A DNA stretch of 7,457 bases from Chloroflexota bacterium (GCA_022707725.1 JAKJAB010000163.1:1-7457); one strand, 5' to 3'; positions 1 to 5,562 are shown, counted from the stretch's first letter. Notes: generated from the sequence alone by a model not told the origin. Made by a program: numbers and translations.

Positions 1-65
1 AACGAGTAACCAGCAACGAGTAACCAGCAACGAGTAACCAGTAACGAGTAACCAGCAACGAGTAA
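1..65. repeat. Heptanucleotide tandem repeat array, open to the left edge
   Basis: Nine consecutive 7-base units alternate between AACGAGT and AACCAGC, with one AACCAGT variant, followed by AA; the consensus is AACSAGY. On the minus strand the units read GTTACTC / GTTGCTG / GTTACTG. The array begins at base 1, so its true length is unknown. It ends 8 bases before the stop codon of the RNase III gene and therefore lies in or just beyond that gene's 3' untranslated region. The two-unit period of 14 is not a multiple of three, and I see no reading frame belonging to it. It resembles the short tandemly repeated heptanucleotides known from filamentous cyanobacteria, but I cannot assign a function. 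Confidence 0.93.
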
Positions 66-72
66 AGGTCAA

Positions 73-735
73 TCAGATCAAAGCATCCAATGCGGCTTGC
101 GCGGCGGCTTGCTCAGCCAGACGCTTGCTGGAGCCTTGCCCTTCACCCGCCACTCGCGCGTTCAGCAGCACCTGGGCGGTGAACACCTTGGCATGATCAG
201 GGCCATTCTCATCAACAATCCGATACGCCGGCGTGATGCCGAGATCGGCCTGCGCCCACTCCTGGAAACGGGATTTGGCATCGACGTCGGAGCCGGCGCG
301 GAGAATCGCCTGGACTTCCTGGGCAAACCATGATTCCAGGCGCTGCCAGGTGACTTCCAGACCCCCATCCAAATACAGCGCCCCGGCAAGCGCTTCGAAG
401 GCATCACACAGATTGGCGGGACGGATATTTCCACCGTTTTCCTCTTCGCCACGTCCCAGCCGCAAAGCCTCGCCCAATCCGAGACGCTGCGCCATGGAGG
501 CCAGTGTTGTCGTGCAGACCAACGTAGCCCGCAAGCGCGTCAACGGGCCTTCGGGAAGATCGGGGTGGTTTTTATACAACCAGGCCGCCACCAGGAAATC
601 GAGTACTGCATCGCCGAGAAACTCCAGTCGCTGGTTGTGATGTTCTTCACCGCCTTCCTCGGGATGCTCATGGGCAAAAGAGGGATGCGTCAGGGCGAGT
701 TCTAAAAGCTCAGGATGTACGAACTGGTATTGCAA
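73..735 (-). CDS. rnc: Ribonuclease III
   Basis: This endonuclease cleaves double-stranded RNA, processing rRNA precursors and some mRNAs in the cytoplasm. Counting from the TTG at 735 (220 residues), the catalytic domain carries the family signature NQRLEFLGD at 34-42, with acidic metal-binding residues E38 and D42. The second acidic pair is D111 and E114 in DAFEALAGALYLD. A double-stranded RNA-binding domain covers about 152-220, ending in GSSKRLAEQAAAQAAL. Length and domain order are normal for bacteria. The start is doubtful. TTG 735 leaves out most of the first family helix, and its upstream AGGA is weak. The frame stays open upstream to a TGA at 790-792 with no ATG or GTG. A strong GGGGGAGG (769-776) sits 6 bases before an ATC at 760-762, which would give 229 residues beginning TAAEIQDRL after the initiator. 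The gene appears to be transcribed alone, with a leader of about 130 bases. Confidence 0.96.
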   Translation of the reverse strand: MQYQFVHPELLELALTHPSFAHEHPEEGGEEHHNQRLEFLGDAVLDFLVAAWLYKNHPDLPEGPLTRLRATLVCTTTLASMAQRLGLGEALRLGRGEEENGGNIRPANLCDAFEALAGALYLDGGLEVTWQRLESWFAQEVQAILRAGSDVDAKSRFQEWAQADLGITPAYRIVDENGPDHAKVFTAQVLLNARVAGEGQGSSKRLAEQAAAQAALDALI

Positions 736-768
736 CCGGTCCTGGATTTCAGCGGCTGTGATGATCTT

Positions 769-776
769 CCTCCCCC
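769..776 (-). promoter_or_regulatory. Strong ribosome-binding site of rnc, facing ATC codons
   Basis: The minus strand reads GGGGGAGG AAG ATC ATC ACA. The Shine-Dalgarno core is followed 3 and 6 bases later by two ATC codons, both in frame with RNase III. The second spacing is typical of a start codon. No ATG, GTG or TTG occurs at this distance. The site therefore argues for non-canonical initiation at 760-762, or for a G-to-C change or sequencing error in an original ATG. Confidence 0.6.
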
Positions 777-899
777 GATAACCTCGTCGTCATTGGTCCG
801 ATCGCCTGGTAGGCTCGGCTCCGAATTATCTCCGCCAGAGAGGTGGCCCGCCTCCTCCCCGGCGGCACTGCGGACGACTCGTCCTACTGTGCATGCCTT

Positions 900-927
900 A
901 TTCTACTCCGAAAACAAGGCTTTGCAA
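900..927 (-). promoter_or_regulatory. Candidate sigma-70 type promoter of rnc
   Basis: On the minus strand a TTGCAA box (922-927) and a TAGAAT box (900-905) are separated by 16 bases. TAGAAT matches the -10 consensus at five of six positions and TTGCAA matches the -35 consensus at four of six. Transcription would start near 893, leaving a leader of about 130 bases before the RNase III ribosome-binding site. A GGACGA/TCGTCC palindrome (872-884) falls at the start of that leader. This is consensus matching by eye only. Confidence 0.4.
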
Positions 928-999
928 CAGAAGCTATACTTTTCCATCAGGACAAATGTAACGCTCGTAACGCCATGTTCGCCATATCGTTTATACCTA

Positions 1000-1007
1000 A
1001 ACTCAAG
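1000..1007. repeat. Target-site duplication, left copy
   Basis: AACTCAAG directly abuts the left end of the miniature element and is repeated without mismatch at 1118-1125 beside its right end. Exact abutment to both inverted-repeat ends makes a transposition footprint far likelier than chance. It also suggests the insertion is recent enough not to have decayed. Confidence 0.85.
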
Positions 1008-1117
1008 GTAACTATTCAGGTGGGGCGCACTTTTACGCCTGCAATGACAATAGGAAGCTCAAAAATTGCCGTTTTGGGTTCAGCTAGGTGTGTCCCACCT
1101 CAAGGCTGAATAGTTAC
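1008..1117. mobile_element. 110-bp IS66-type miniature element (MITE) with 8-bp target duplication
   Basis: The element begins GTAACTATTCAG (1008-1019) and ends with its exact reverse complement (1106-1117). The inverted repeat continues inward: AGGTGGGGCGCAC on the left corresponds to AGGTGGGACACAC read inward from the right, after a 7-base insertion in the right arm. Perfect 8-bp direct repeats AACTCAAG flank it exactly, at 1000-1007 and 1118-1125. IS66-family elements have ends starting GTAA and duplicate 8 bp of target, so the structure fits a non-autonomous IS66 derivative moved by a transposase encoded elsewhere. The 110-bp interior has no credible coding capacity. It lies between the 3' end of ftsH and the promoter of rnc and interrupts neither gene. 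The family assignment comes from end sequence and duplication length, not a database match. Confidence 0.85.
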
Positions 1118-1125
1118 AACTCAAG
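1118..1125. repeat. Target-site duplication, right copy
   Basis: This is the second copy of AACTCAAG, immediately after the right terminal inverted repeat of the miniature element. Removing 1008-1125 would restore an uninterrupted ancestral intergenic sequence. Confidence 0.85.
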
Positions 1126-1150
1126 ACCACTGCATTCTTTGCCAATAGTC

Positions 1151-1182
1151 AGGTGTATGCATCCCGTTACCTGCACACACCT
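1151..1182 (-). terminator. Hairpin at the ftsH stop codon
   Basis: On the minus strand AGGTGTGTGCA and TGCATACACCT can form an 11-bp stem with one G-U pair around a 10-base loop (1162-1171). The stem begins at the last base of the ftsH TGA stop codon. No U-run follows, so this is not a standard intrinsic terminator. It could mark or protect the 3' end of the ftsH message, or slow ribosome release. Its position directly at the stop codon is the main support for a role. Confidence 0.4.
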
Positions 1183-3011
1183 CACATTAGTTTCTGCACC
1201 AGACGCTTGATCTCGTCGCCGCTGATGACTTCTTTCTCCTGCAAGATGCGGGCGATCTCGTGGAGCGTTTCGCGGTGTTGCTGCAACAACGCCACCGCGC
1301 GTTGTTCGGCGTCTTCGATGATGCGGCGCGTCTCTTTGTCGATCAGCGTTGCCGTCTCCGGGCTGGCGTCGCCCCGCACGCCTTCCAAACGCCCCAGGTA
1401 CCCCATGCCGGCTTCCGGCGCATAGCGCACCGGGCCGAGCGCCTCCGTCATCCCGAACTCGGTCACCATACGCCGCGCCAGATTCGTCGCTGCTTCCAGG
1501 TCGTTGGCCGCGCCCGTGGACAGGTCGTTGAAGACGACCCGCTCCGCCGCCCGTCCGCCCAGGATCACGGCGAGGCGCTCCTCCAATTCGCGCTTGCTCA
1601 TCAGATACGTGTCCTCTTCCGGCATTTGCATCGTGTAGCCGAGCGCGCCCTTCGCCGTGGGGATGATGCTGACTTTGTGTACGGGGTCGGTGTCGGGCTG
1701 CAACTGCGCGACGAGCGCGTGCCCGCCCTCGTGGTAGGCCACGCGGCGCTTCAGTTCGGGCTTGAGCGCGATTTTGCGCTGCAATCCGGCCACCACGCGC
1801 TCGATAGCGAGGTCGAAGTCGCCCATCGTCACCGCTTCGCGCTCGCTGCGCACCGCCAGCAGCGCGGCCTCGTTCACGATGTTCGCCAGGTCCGCGCCCG
1901 AAAAGCCGGCCGTGATCTGCGCCACGCGATCCAAATCCGCGTCCTGCGCCAGTTGCACGTTTGCAGTGTGGATGGCGAGGATTTTCCGCCGCCCCTCTTC
2001 GGTGGGCAACCCCACCTGAATCTGCCGGTCGAACCGCCCCGGGCGAAGCAACGCGCGGTCCAGGACTTCGGGCCGGTTCGTCGCCGCCATAATGACGACG
2101 CCCTGGTTAGGCTCGAAACCGTCCATCTCGGACAAAAGCTGGTTCAGCGTCTGCTCGCGTTCGTCGTTGGAGCCAAGCGCCCCTACCGTGACGCGCGATT
2201 GGCCGATAGCGTCGATCTCGTCGATGAAGACGATGCACGGCGCACGGCGTTTGGCCTGCTCGAAGAGGTCGCGGACGCGCGCCGCCCCCACCCCGACGAA
2301 CATCTCCACGAAATCGGAGCCGCTGATGGAGAAGAAAGGCACCTCGGCCTCCCCGGCGGTCGCCTTTGCCAGCAACGTCTTGCCCGTGCCGGGCGGCCCC
2401 ACCAACAGGACGCCTTTGGGCAACTTCGCGCCCAGGCGGGTGAAACGCTGCGGGTCTTTGAGGAATTCGATGATCTCTTTCAGTTCGACCTCCACCTCGT
2501 CCACGCCGCCGACGTGGTCGAACTTGATACCTGTTTTTTCGCCGGCAATCTCTTTCGCCTTGCTCTTGCCGATGGACATCACGCCGGCGCCGGCTTGCCC
2601 CATCCGCCGCAGCCCGAAATACCAAATCAGGCCCAGGGGAAGCAGGGGAATGATCCAGCCGAGCAGCGCCGTCATCAAGGTGTTGGCCGGCGCGGCAGCC
2701 GAGAACGTCACCCCGGCGTCGACCAATCTCTGGATCAGGTCGGGGTCATCGACCCGCACGACGTTGTTGGCCCGCCCCTGCGTCTCGGCGGCTGCGTCCT
2801 CGCAGCAGGTGTACAGGATACGGTCTGCCGTCAACTGCACGTCGTCGATCTCGCCGGCCTCCAATTGCTCGATGAAGCGGCTGTACGGAACTTCAGTCCA
2901 GCGGATGACCAACGGGCGAAAAATCAACTGCTGGAAAAGCATGACGACCAGGATCGTCACCAGCAGGTAAACCGCCGAAAAGCCCACTTTTTTGCTCTGT
3001 TGTTTGTCCAT
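1182..3011 (-). CDS. ftsH: ATP-dependent zinc metalloprotease FtsH
   Basis: FtsH is a hexameric inner-membrane AAA+ protease that extracts and degrades misassembled membrane proteins and short-lived regulators. The ATG at 3011 gives 609 residues; it is preceded by GGAGGT with a 4-base gap, so a GTG 36 bases upstream is rejected. Visible in order are a first membrane segment (about 11-33), a short external domain (about 38-110), a second membrane segment (about 111-133), Walker A GPPGTGKT (205-212) and pore motif FVG (238-240). Walker B VFIDEID (261-267) and the second region of homology with arginines R323 and R326 follow. The protease domain has HEGGH (427-431) and a likely third zinc ligand D504 in NDLEAAT. 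Most FtsH proteins read HEAGH; the change spares both histidines and the glutamate, so the enzyme should be active. A regulatory coiled-coil tail ends the protein. The gene is separated from truD by 224 bases. Confidence 0.97.
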   Translation of the reverse strand: MDKQQSKKVGFSAVYLLVTILVVMLFQQLIFRPLVIRWTEVPYSRFIEQLEAGEIDDVQLTADRILYTCCEDAAAETQGRANNVVRVDDPDLIQRLVDAGVTFSAAAPANTLMTALLGWIIPLLPLGLIWYFGLRRMGQAGAGVMSIGKSKAKEIAGEKTGIKFDHVGGVDEVEVELKEIIEFLKDPQRFTRLGAKLPKGVLLVGPPGTGKTLLAKATAGEAEVPFFSISGSDFVEMFVGVGAARVRDLFEQAKRRAPCIVFIDEIDAIGQSRVTVGALGSNDEREQTLNQLLSEMDGFEPNQGVVIMAATNRPEVLDRALLRPGRFDRQIQVGLPTEEGRRKILAIHTANVQLAQDADLDRVAQITAGFSGADLANIVNEAALLAVRSEREAVTMGDFDLAIERVVAGLQRKIALKPELKRRVAYHEGGHALVAQLQPDTDPVHKVSIIPTAKGALGYTMQMPEEDTYLMSKRELEERLAVILGGRAAERVVFNDLSTGAANDLEAATNLARRMVTEFGMTEALGPVRYAPEAGMGYLGRLEGVRGDASPETATLIDKETRRIIEDAEQRAVALLQQHRETLHEIARILQEKEVISGDEIKRLVQKLM

Positions 3012-3015
3012 GTTT

Positions 3016-3021
3016 ACCTCC
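3016..3021 (-). promoter_or_regulatory. Ribosome-binding site deciding the ftsH start
   Basis: GGAGGT stands 4 bases before the ATG at 3009-3011 on the minus strand. The resulting N-terminus, MDKQQSKKVG followed by a hydrophobic helix, is typical of FtsH. The upstream in-frame GTG at 3045-3047 has no comparable site. Confidence 0.85.
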
Positions 3022-3058
3022 ACTGCGTCCTTATACCAGTATCGCACGGGATGATTAG

Positions 3059-3226
3059 CAGAGCGTTAACGGTAGCTTAGAGAATGCTTTGAAAGTTGTC
3101 CAACAGCTGGAAAAGGTTACGCGAATGGCCAGAAGCCGCCGAGCTATTCCGCCGGAGGAAGCAGAGAATACTCTTACAGAGATCGAGATATCAAGCCTTA
3201 ACGAACTCGTCGGAGGAGACACCTAA
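3059..3226 (+). pseudogene. Possible remnant of a lost gene (C-terminal tail)
   Basis: I do not recognise this sequence. A plus-strand frame opens after a TAG at 3056-3058 and runs to a TAA at 3224-3226, encoding about 55 residues with protein-like composition. It includes LEKVTRMARSRRAIPPEEAE and ends NELVGGDT: amphipathic and basic first, acidic later. The only possible starts are a TTG at 3089 and an ATG at 3125, neither with a good ribosome-binding site. It is the only stretch between ftsH and truD that looks translated, and it points against every other gene in the window. It could be the surviving 3' end of a gene whose front was lost when this junction formed, a short unrecognised gene, or chance. 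A weak minus-strand promoter for ftsH (TGGACA 3097-3102, TAAGCT 3074-3079, 17-base spacer) overlaps it. Confidence 0.25.
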
Positions 3227-3235
3227 AAGAAGGGG

Positions 3236-4336
3236 CTACACATCCGCATTGCTATCCTCACTGCCCTCATCCTCCAGCACAACCTCCGTTTTCATCAACT
3301 CGCGTAGCAGCAACGTGGCATACGCGCCTTTGGGAGCGAAAAACGAGAGGGTGAGGACATCCGGGTCTTCCATCTGCCACGTCAGCCCGTCGGGATAATA
3401 CCGAAGCGGACGGCGACTGCCCTTCGCCTGGAACGGGCGGAAGTCTGCCGACGCGATCCCGGACTCTGCAAGGACAGCGGCTTCCAACGCACCCGCCTCA
3501 GCTTGCGCCGCCAGCATCTTGTATCCATAAATTGGCCCGGTGGCGCTGATCTCCCAGGCTTTGACGCGCGGGCGCTCAACGTCCGCGTCTTCCACGATGA
3601 AGATGCCGCCGGTGTCCTCTTTGCGGGCCACGTCGCCGGGCAGCACGTCGTCCAGCAGACCGCGTTCGATGCGTGCCGCGAGCACGGCGTTGAAAAGCGC
3701 CGACTGCACGGCGCTGACGAGAAACTGGCGCATTTTGTAGGAAAGGTGGTGAATGCCGTTCGCGCGGAGCGCCGCGCGGTCGTTGCGCAACAGCAGCAGG
3801 CCCATCTCGTGGTTATTGCCGCGATTGCCGAAGCGTTGTCGCCCGTACCCGTTGGGGACGCCGCGCGCCAGCAACTGTTCGACAATGGCAATAGCGCGCA
3901 TCTCAGCGTCCGACACAACGTCGCGGAGGCGCAGCGTGAAGCGGTTGCCGCGCAAGTGTCCGCTGCGCAGCTTGTTGGTGTGCCGTTTCGCCCAGAGGAT
4001 GTGCGCTTTGTCCAGTTCGAGCGTCAGAATTTTCTCCGGCGGCACCCATTGGACGCAAAGCGTCTGCCGCGCTACGGCGCGCGCATCCTTCAAGCCCGCA
4101 CTGCTGATCTCCCGCTCCGAGACGCCCAACGCCCGCGCAAGCTGTTGGATCAACGCCAACGTCGAAATGTCGCGCTTCTCCACGCCGAAGAACGTGTGCT
4201 CGCCCTCCCCGCACGGCTCGTAGGCGGGGATTTCCTCCACGATGAAGTCGTCGATTTCGACGCGTATCTTGCCGCCGACGCCCGGCAAGTCCGGCGTCAG
4301 ATACGGAACCTCCCAATTGAACACAAACGCCTCCAT
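3236..4336 (-). CDS. truD: tRNA pseudouridine(13) synthase TruD
   Basis: TruD converts uridine 13 of tRNA to pseudouridine in the cytoplasm. From ATG 4336 the protein has 366 residues, normal for the family. The N-terminal part shows KIRVEIDDFIVEEIP (23-37), typical of TruD. The catalytic aspartate is D84 in SSAGLKDARA, followed by the conserved RGNRFTLRLR (129-138) and GYGRQRFGNRG (163-173). The inserted TRUD-specific domain lies roughly between 175 and 300, and the fold closes with LTLSFFAPKGAYAT. The start is uncertain: GGAGG (4330-4334) lies inside the codons after ATG 4336 and stands 5 bases before a GTG at 4322-4324, which would give a 362-residue protein starting FNWEVPYL after the initiator. 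The ATG itself has no clear ribosome-binding site. It follows the M42 peptidase gene by 67 bases on the same strand, so the two may be co-transcribed through the repeat hairpin between them. Confidence 0.94.
   Translation of the reverse strand: MEAFVFNWEVPYLTPDLPGVGGKIRVEIDDFIVEEIPAYEPCGEGEHTFFGVEKRDISTLALIQQLARALGVSEREISSAGLKDARAVARQTLCVQWVPPEKILTLELDKAHILWAKRHTNKLRSGHLRGNRFTLRLRDVVSDAEMRAIAIVEQLLARGVPNGYGRQRFGNRGNNHEMGLLLLRNDRAALRANGIHHLSYKMRQFLVSAVQSALFNAVLAARIERGLLDDVLPGDVARKEDTGGIFIVEDADVERPRVKAWEISATGPIYGYKMLAAQAEAGALEAAVLAESGIASADFRPFQAKGSRRPLRYYPDGLTWQMEDPDVLTLSFFAPKGAYATLLLRELMKTEVVLEDEGSEDSNADV
4330..4334 (-). promoter_or_regulatory. Ribosome-binding site suggesting a GTG start for truD
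   Basis: GGAGG is followed by CGTTT and then GTG (4322-4324), the fifth codon counted from ATG 4336. Spacing of 5 bases is ideal for GTG, whereas the upstream ATG overlaps the first bases of the site and has only GGGCTTTTC before it. Conservation of the four extra residues (MEAF) in relatives would decide. Confidence 0.5.
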
Positions 4337-4344
4337 GAAAAGCC

Positions 4345-4392
4345 CAACGGATTAAACGGAAAAATATCCGTTAGATTCCGTTGAATCCGTTG
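4345..4392. repeat. Nonanucleotide repeats forming a hairpin between the peptidase gene and truD
   Basis: CAACGGATTAAACGGAA (4345-4361) and TTCCGTTGAATCCGTTG (4376-4392) are reverse complements at 16 of 17 positions, around a 14-base loop that contains another TCCGTT. Each arm is itself two copies of a 9-base unit of the form YAACGGRWT. On the minus strand the hairpin begins shortly after the TAG stop of the M42 peptidase gene and ends just before the truD translation start, followed by GGGCTTTTC. It could act as a partial terminator or translational control between the two genes, or be a neutral repeat insertion. The same 9-base unit recurs at 5466-5492. Confidence 0.75.
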
Positions 4393-4403
4393 AGAAGTTC
4401 TCA

Positions 4404-5447
4404 CTATTCTGCGAGAAGATAGGCCACCATCAACCGCGTGGTAGCCTCAATCGAATCACGGTGGGTGCGCTCGTAAGCATGTGAGGCGTCCACACCTGGC
4501 CCGATCAGCGCGACTTTGAGGTCGGCGCCGGCGCGCAAGGCCGCTTCGCCGTCAGAACCGTAATTCGGATACGTATCCACCTTGTAAGGGATAGTGTAGT
4601 CGGTTGCCAGGCGCTCCAACTTCCGTCGCAAGCTCAAATCGTAAGGCCCACCGGAGTCTTTGGCACAGATTCCCACACTGAACTCGTCCGAATTCTGCCC
4701 CTCGCCGACGGCAGCCATGTCCACCGCCACCAATTCCTGCACATCGGCAGGGATGCCAACCGATGCACCGTGACCGACCTCCTCATAATTCGAGATCAGC
4801 GCGCTCACACGATAAAGCGGCGCCATGCCGGCCCGATGCAGCGCGAGCAGCGCTCCGTAGATGCAGGCCACGCCGGCCTTGTCATCCAGGTGCCGGGAAC
4901 GGAGGAAGCCGACGTTCATCTCCACGCGCGGATCAAGATAGATGAAGTCCCCCACGTTGATGCCCAGTTGCTCGGTCTTCTCCTGGCTGTCGGTGACGGC
5001 ATCCAGGCGCACCTCGTAGTTCTCCTGCTTGCGCTCCAACGTGCGCACCTCAGTCCCGTGAATGTGAACAGACGCCTTGATCGGCAAGATACTACCGCGA
5101 TAGCGCTGCCCTGTCGCCGTCGCTATCGTGCAACCTTCACCTTCGATAGCATGCCAATCGTACCCCCCAAGTTGGGTCAGCTCCAACCGCCCGTTGCTCT
5201 TGATCTTCTTGACCATCGCGCCCAGTGTGTCGACGTGCGCGGTCAGAGCGCGAGGTCGTGTCGCATCGCCGGGCCACGTCAACACCAGCCCGCCCTTGAG
5301 TGTGCGGCTGACACTCAAAGGCAGGTCACGCACGGCCTGTTCAACGTAAGTCATGGCTTGCTCCGTGTCACCGGTCGGACTTGGCGTGTTCAAAAGCCCG
5401 ACGAGAAATTCCAGAATCGCGTCCATCGGAATAGCGGGAAGTGTCAT
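4404..5447 (-). CDS. M42-family metallo-aminopeptidase
   Basis: M42 enzymes are di-metal exopeptidases that trim peptides in the cytoplasm, often as large tetrahedral assemblies. ATG 5447 gives 347 residues and has GGAGGAGG 5 bases upstream; longer starts at 5462 and 5516 would translate the repeat leader and are rejected. Metal-site motifs are TAHVDTLG (69-76; H71, D73), SRHLDDKAG (184-192; bridging D188), YEEVGHGAS (221-229; E222 probable general base, E223 ligand), VDM (242-244; D243) and SHAYERTH (322-329; H323 or H329 as last ligand). From memory, the pattern HVDTLGAMVK, PIKAS, GQNSDEF and GVDASHAYERTH resembles the M42 subgroup linked to N-acetylglutaminylglutamine amide (NAGGN) metabolism. 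No NAGGN biosynthesis gene is present here, so that role is not claimed. The gene probably has its own promoter at 5520-5547 and may be co-transcribed with truD. Confidence 0.92.
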   Translation of the reverse strand: MTLPAIPMDAILEFLVGLLNTPSPTGDTEQAMTYVEQAVRDLPLSVSRTLKGGLVLTWPGDATRPRALTAHVDTLGAMVKKIKSNGRLELTQLGGYDWHAIEGEGCTIATATGQRYRGSILPIKASVHIHGTEVRTLERKQENYEVRLDAVTDSQEKTEQLGINVGDFIYLDPRVEMNVGFLRSRHLDDKAGVACIYGALLALHRAGMAPLYRVSALISNYEEVGHGASVGIPADVQELVAVDMAAVGEGQNSDEFSVGICAKDSGGPYDLSLRRKLERLATDYTIPYKVDTYPNYGSDGEAALRAGADLKVALIGPGVDASHAYERTHRDSIEATTRLMVAYLLAE

Positions 5448-5460
5448 CGTAACCTCCTCC
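5448..5460 (-). promoter_or_regulatory. Ribosome-binding site deciding the M42 peptidase start
   Basis: The minus strand reads GGAGGAGG TTACG ATG. This is a near-perfect Shine-Dalgarno sequence at 5-base spacing. It fixes the start at 5447 and makes the in-frame ATG codons further upstream part of the leader. Confidence 0.88.
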
Positions 5461-5465
5461 ATACT

Positions 5466-5492
5466 CAACGGGTTTAACGGATTCAACGGAAT
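5466..5492. repeat. Nonanucleotide repeat in the M42 peptidase leader
   Basis: Three 9-base units stand in tandem on the plus strand: CAACGGGTT, TAACGGATT and CAACGGAAT. They match the units in the hairpin at 4345-4392; the 17 bases at 5475-5491 agree with the right arm of that hairpin, read in reverse complement, at 16 of 17 positions. Here the units are in direct orientation only, between the candidate promoter and the ribosome-binding site of the peptidase gene. Read in the gene's frame they would encode NPLNPL, which is not part of the protein. Confidence 0.75.
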
Positions 5493-5519
5493 TCTTCCGC
5501 TCAATCCCATCTGCATTGC

Positions 5520-5547
5520 AGTATAGTCCCATCAAGGCAGGGAGCAA
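5520..5547 (-). promoter_or_regulatory. Candidate promoter of the M42 peptidase gene
   Basis: On the minus strand TTGCTC (5542-5547) and TATACT (5520-5525) are separated by 16 bases. TATACT matches the -10 consensus at five of six positions; the -35 keeps only TTG. Transcription would begin near 5513 and give a leader of about 66 bases containing the nonamer repeats. It lies directly downstream of the terminator-like hairpin at 5563-5614, a sensible order for the start of a new transcript. Confidence 0.4.
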
Positions 5548-5562
5548 ATGCTAAATCGAAAA

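Larger units (their letters stand above)
736..1181. other. Gene-free interval between ftsH and rnc
   Basis: No credible gene is seen on either strand in these 446 bases. Right to left, the direction of transcription, it holds the hairpin at the ftsH stop, about 25 bases of plain sequence, the IS66-type miniature element with its duplication, and about 70 bases without recognised features. The candidate rnc promoter, its leader with a 13-base palindrome, and the rnc ribosome-binding site follow. The plus-strand open frames here lack ribosome-binding sites and protein-like composition. Confidence 0.7.

Noticed and set aside
1..65. CRISPR array
   Set aside because: The units are 7 bases long and directly adjacent, with no spacers, so this is a simple tandem repeat.
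1260..3080. A 606-codon open frame on the plus strand opposite ftsH
   Set aside because: It is antisense to a clear ftsH, begins without a ribosome-binding site, and is rich in Arg, His and Pro as expected of a mirrored GC-rich gene. The motif evidence for FtsH leaves no room for it.
3503..4384. Long plus-strand frame opposite truD
   Set aside because: It is a shadow of truD, rich in Arg and His, with no recognisable domain.
4391..4403. Palindrome TGAGAAGTTCTCA just after the M42 peptidase stop codon
   Set aside because: Six-base arms with a one-base centre are expected once or twice by chance in a window of this length, and the position is not that of an operator.
5448..5516. Longer N-terminus for the M42 peptidase starting at 5516
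   Set aside because: It would begin at about the predicted transcription start, translate the nonamer repeats as NPLNPL, and ignore the strong ribosome-binding site before ATG 5447.
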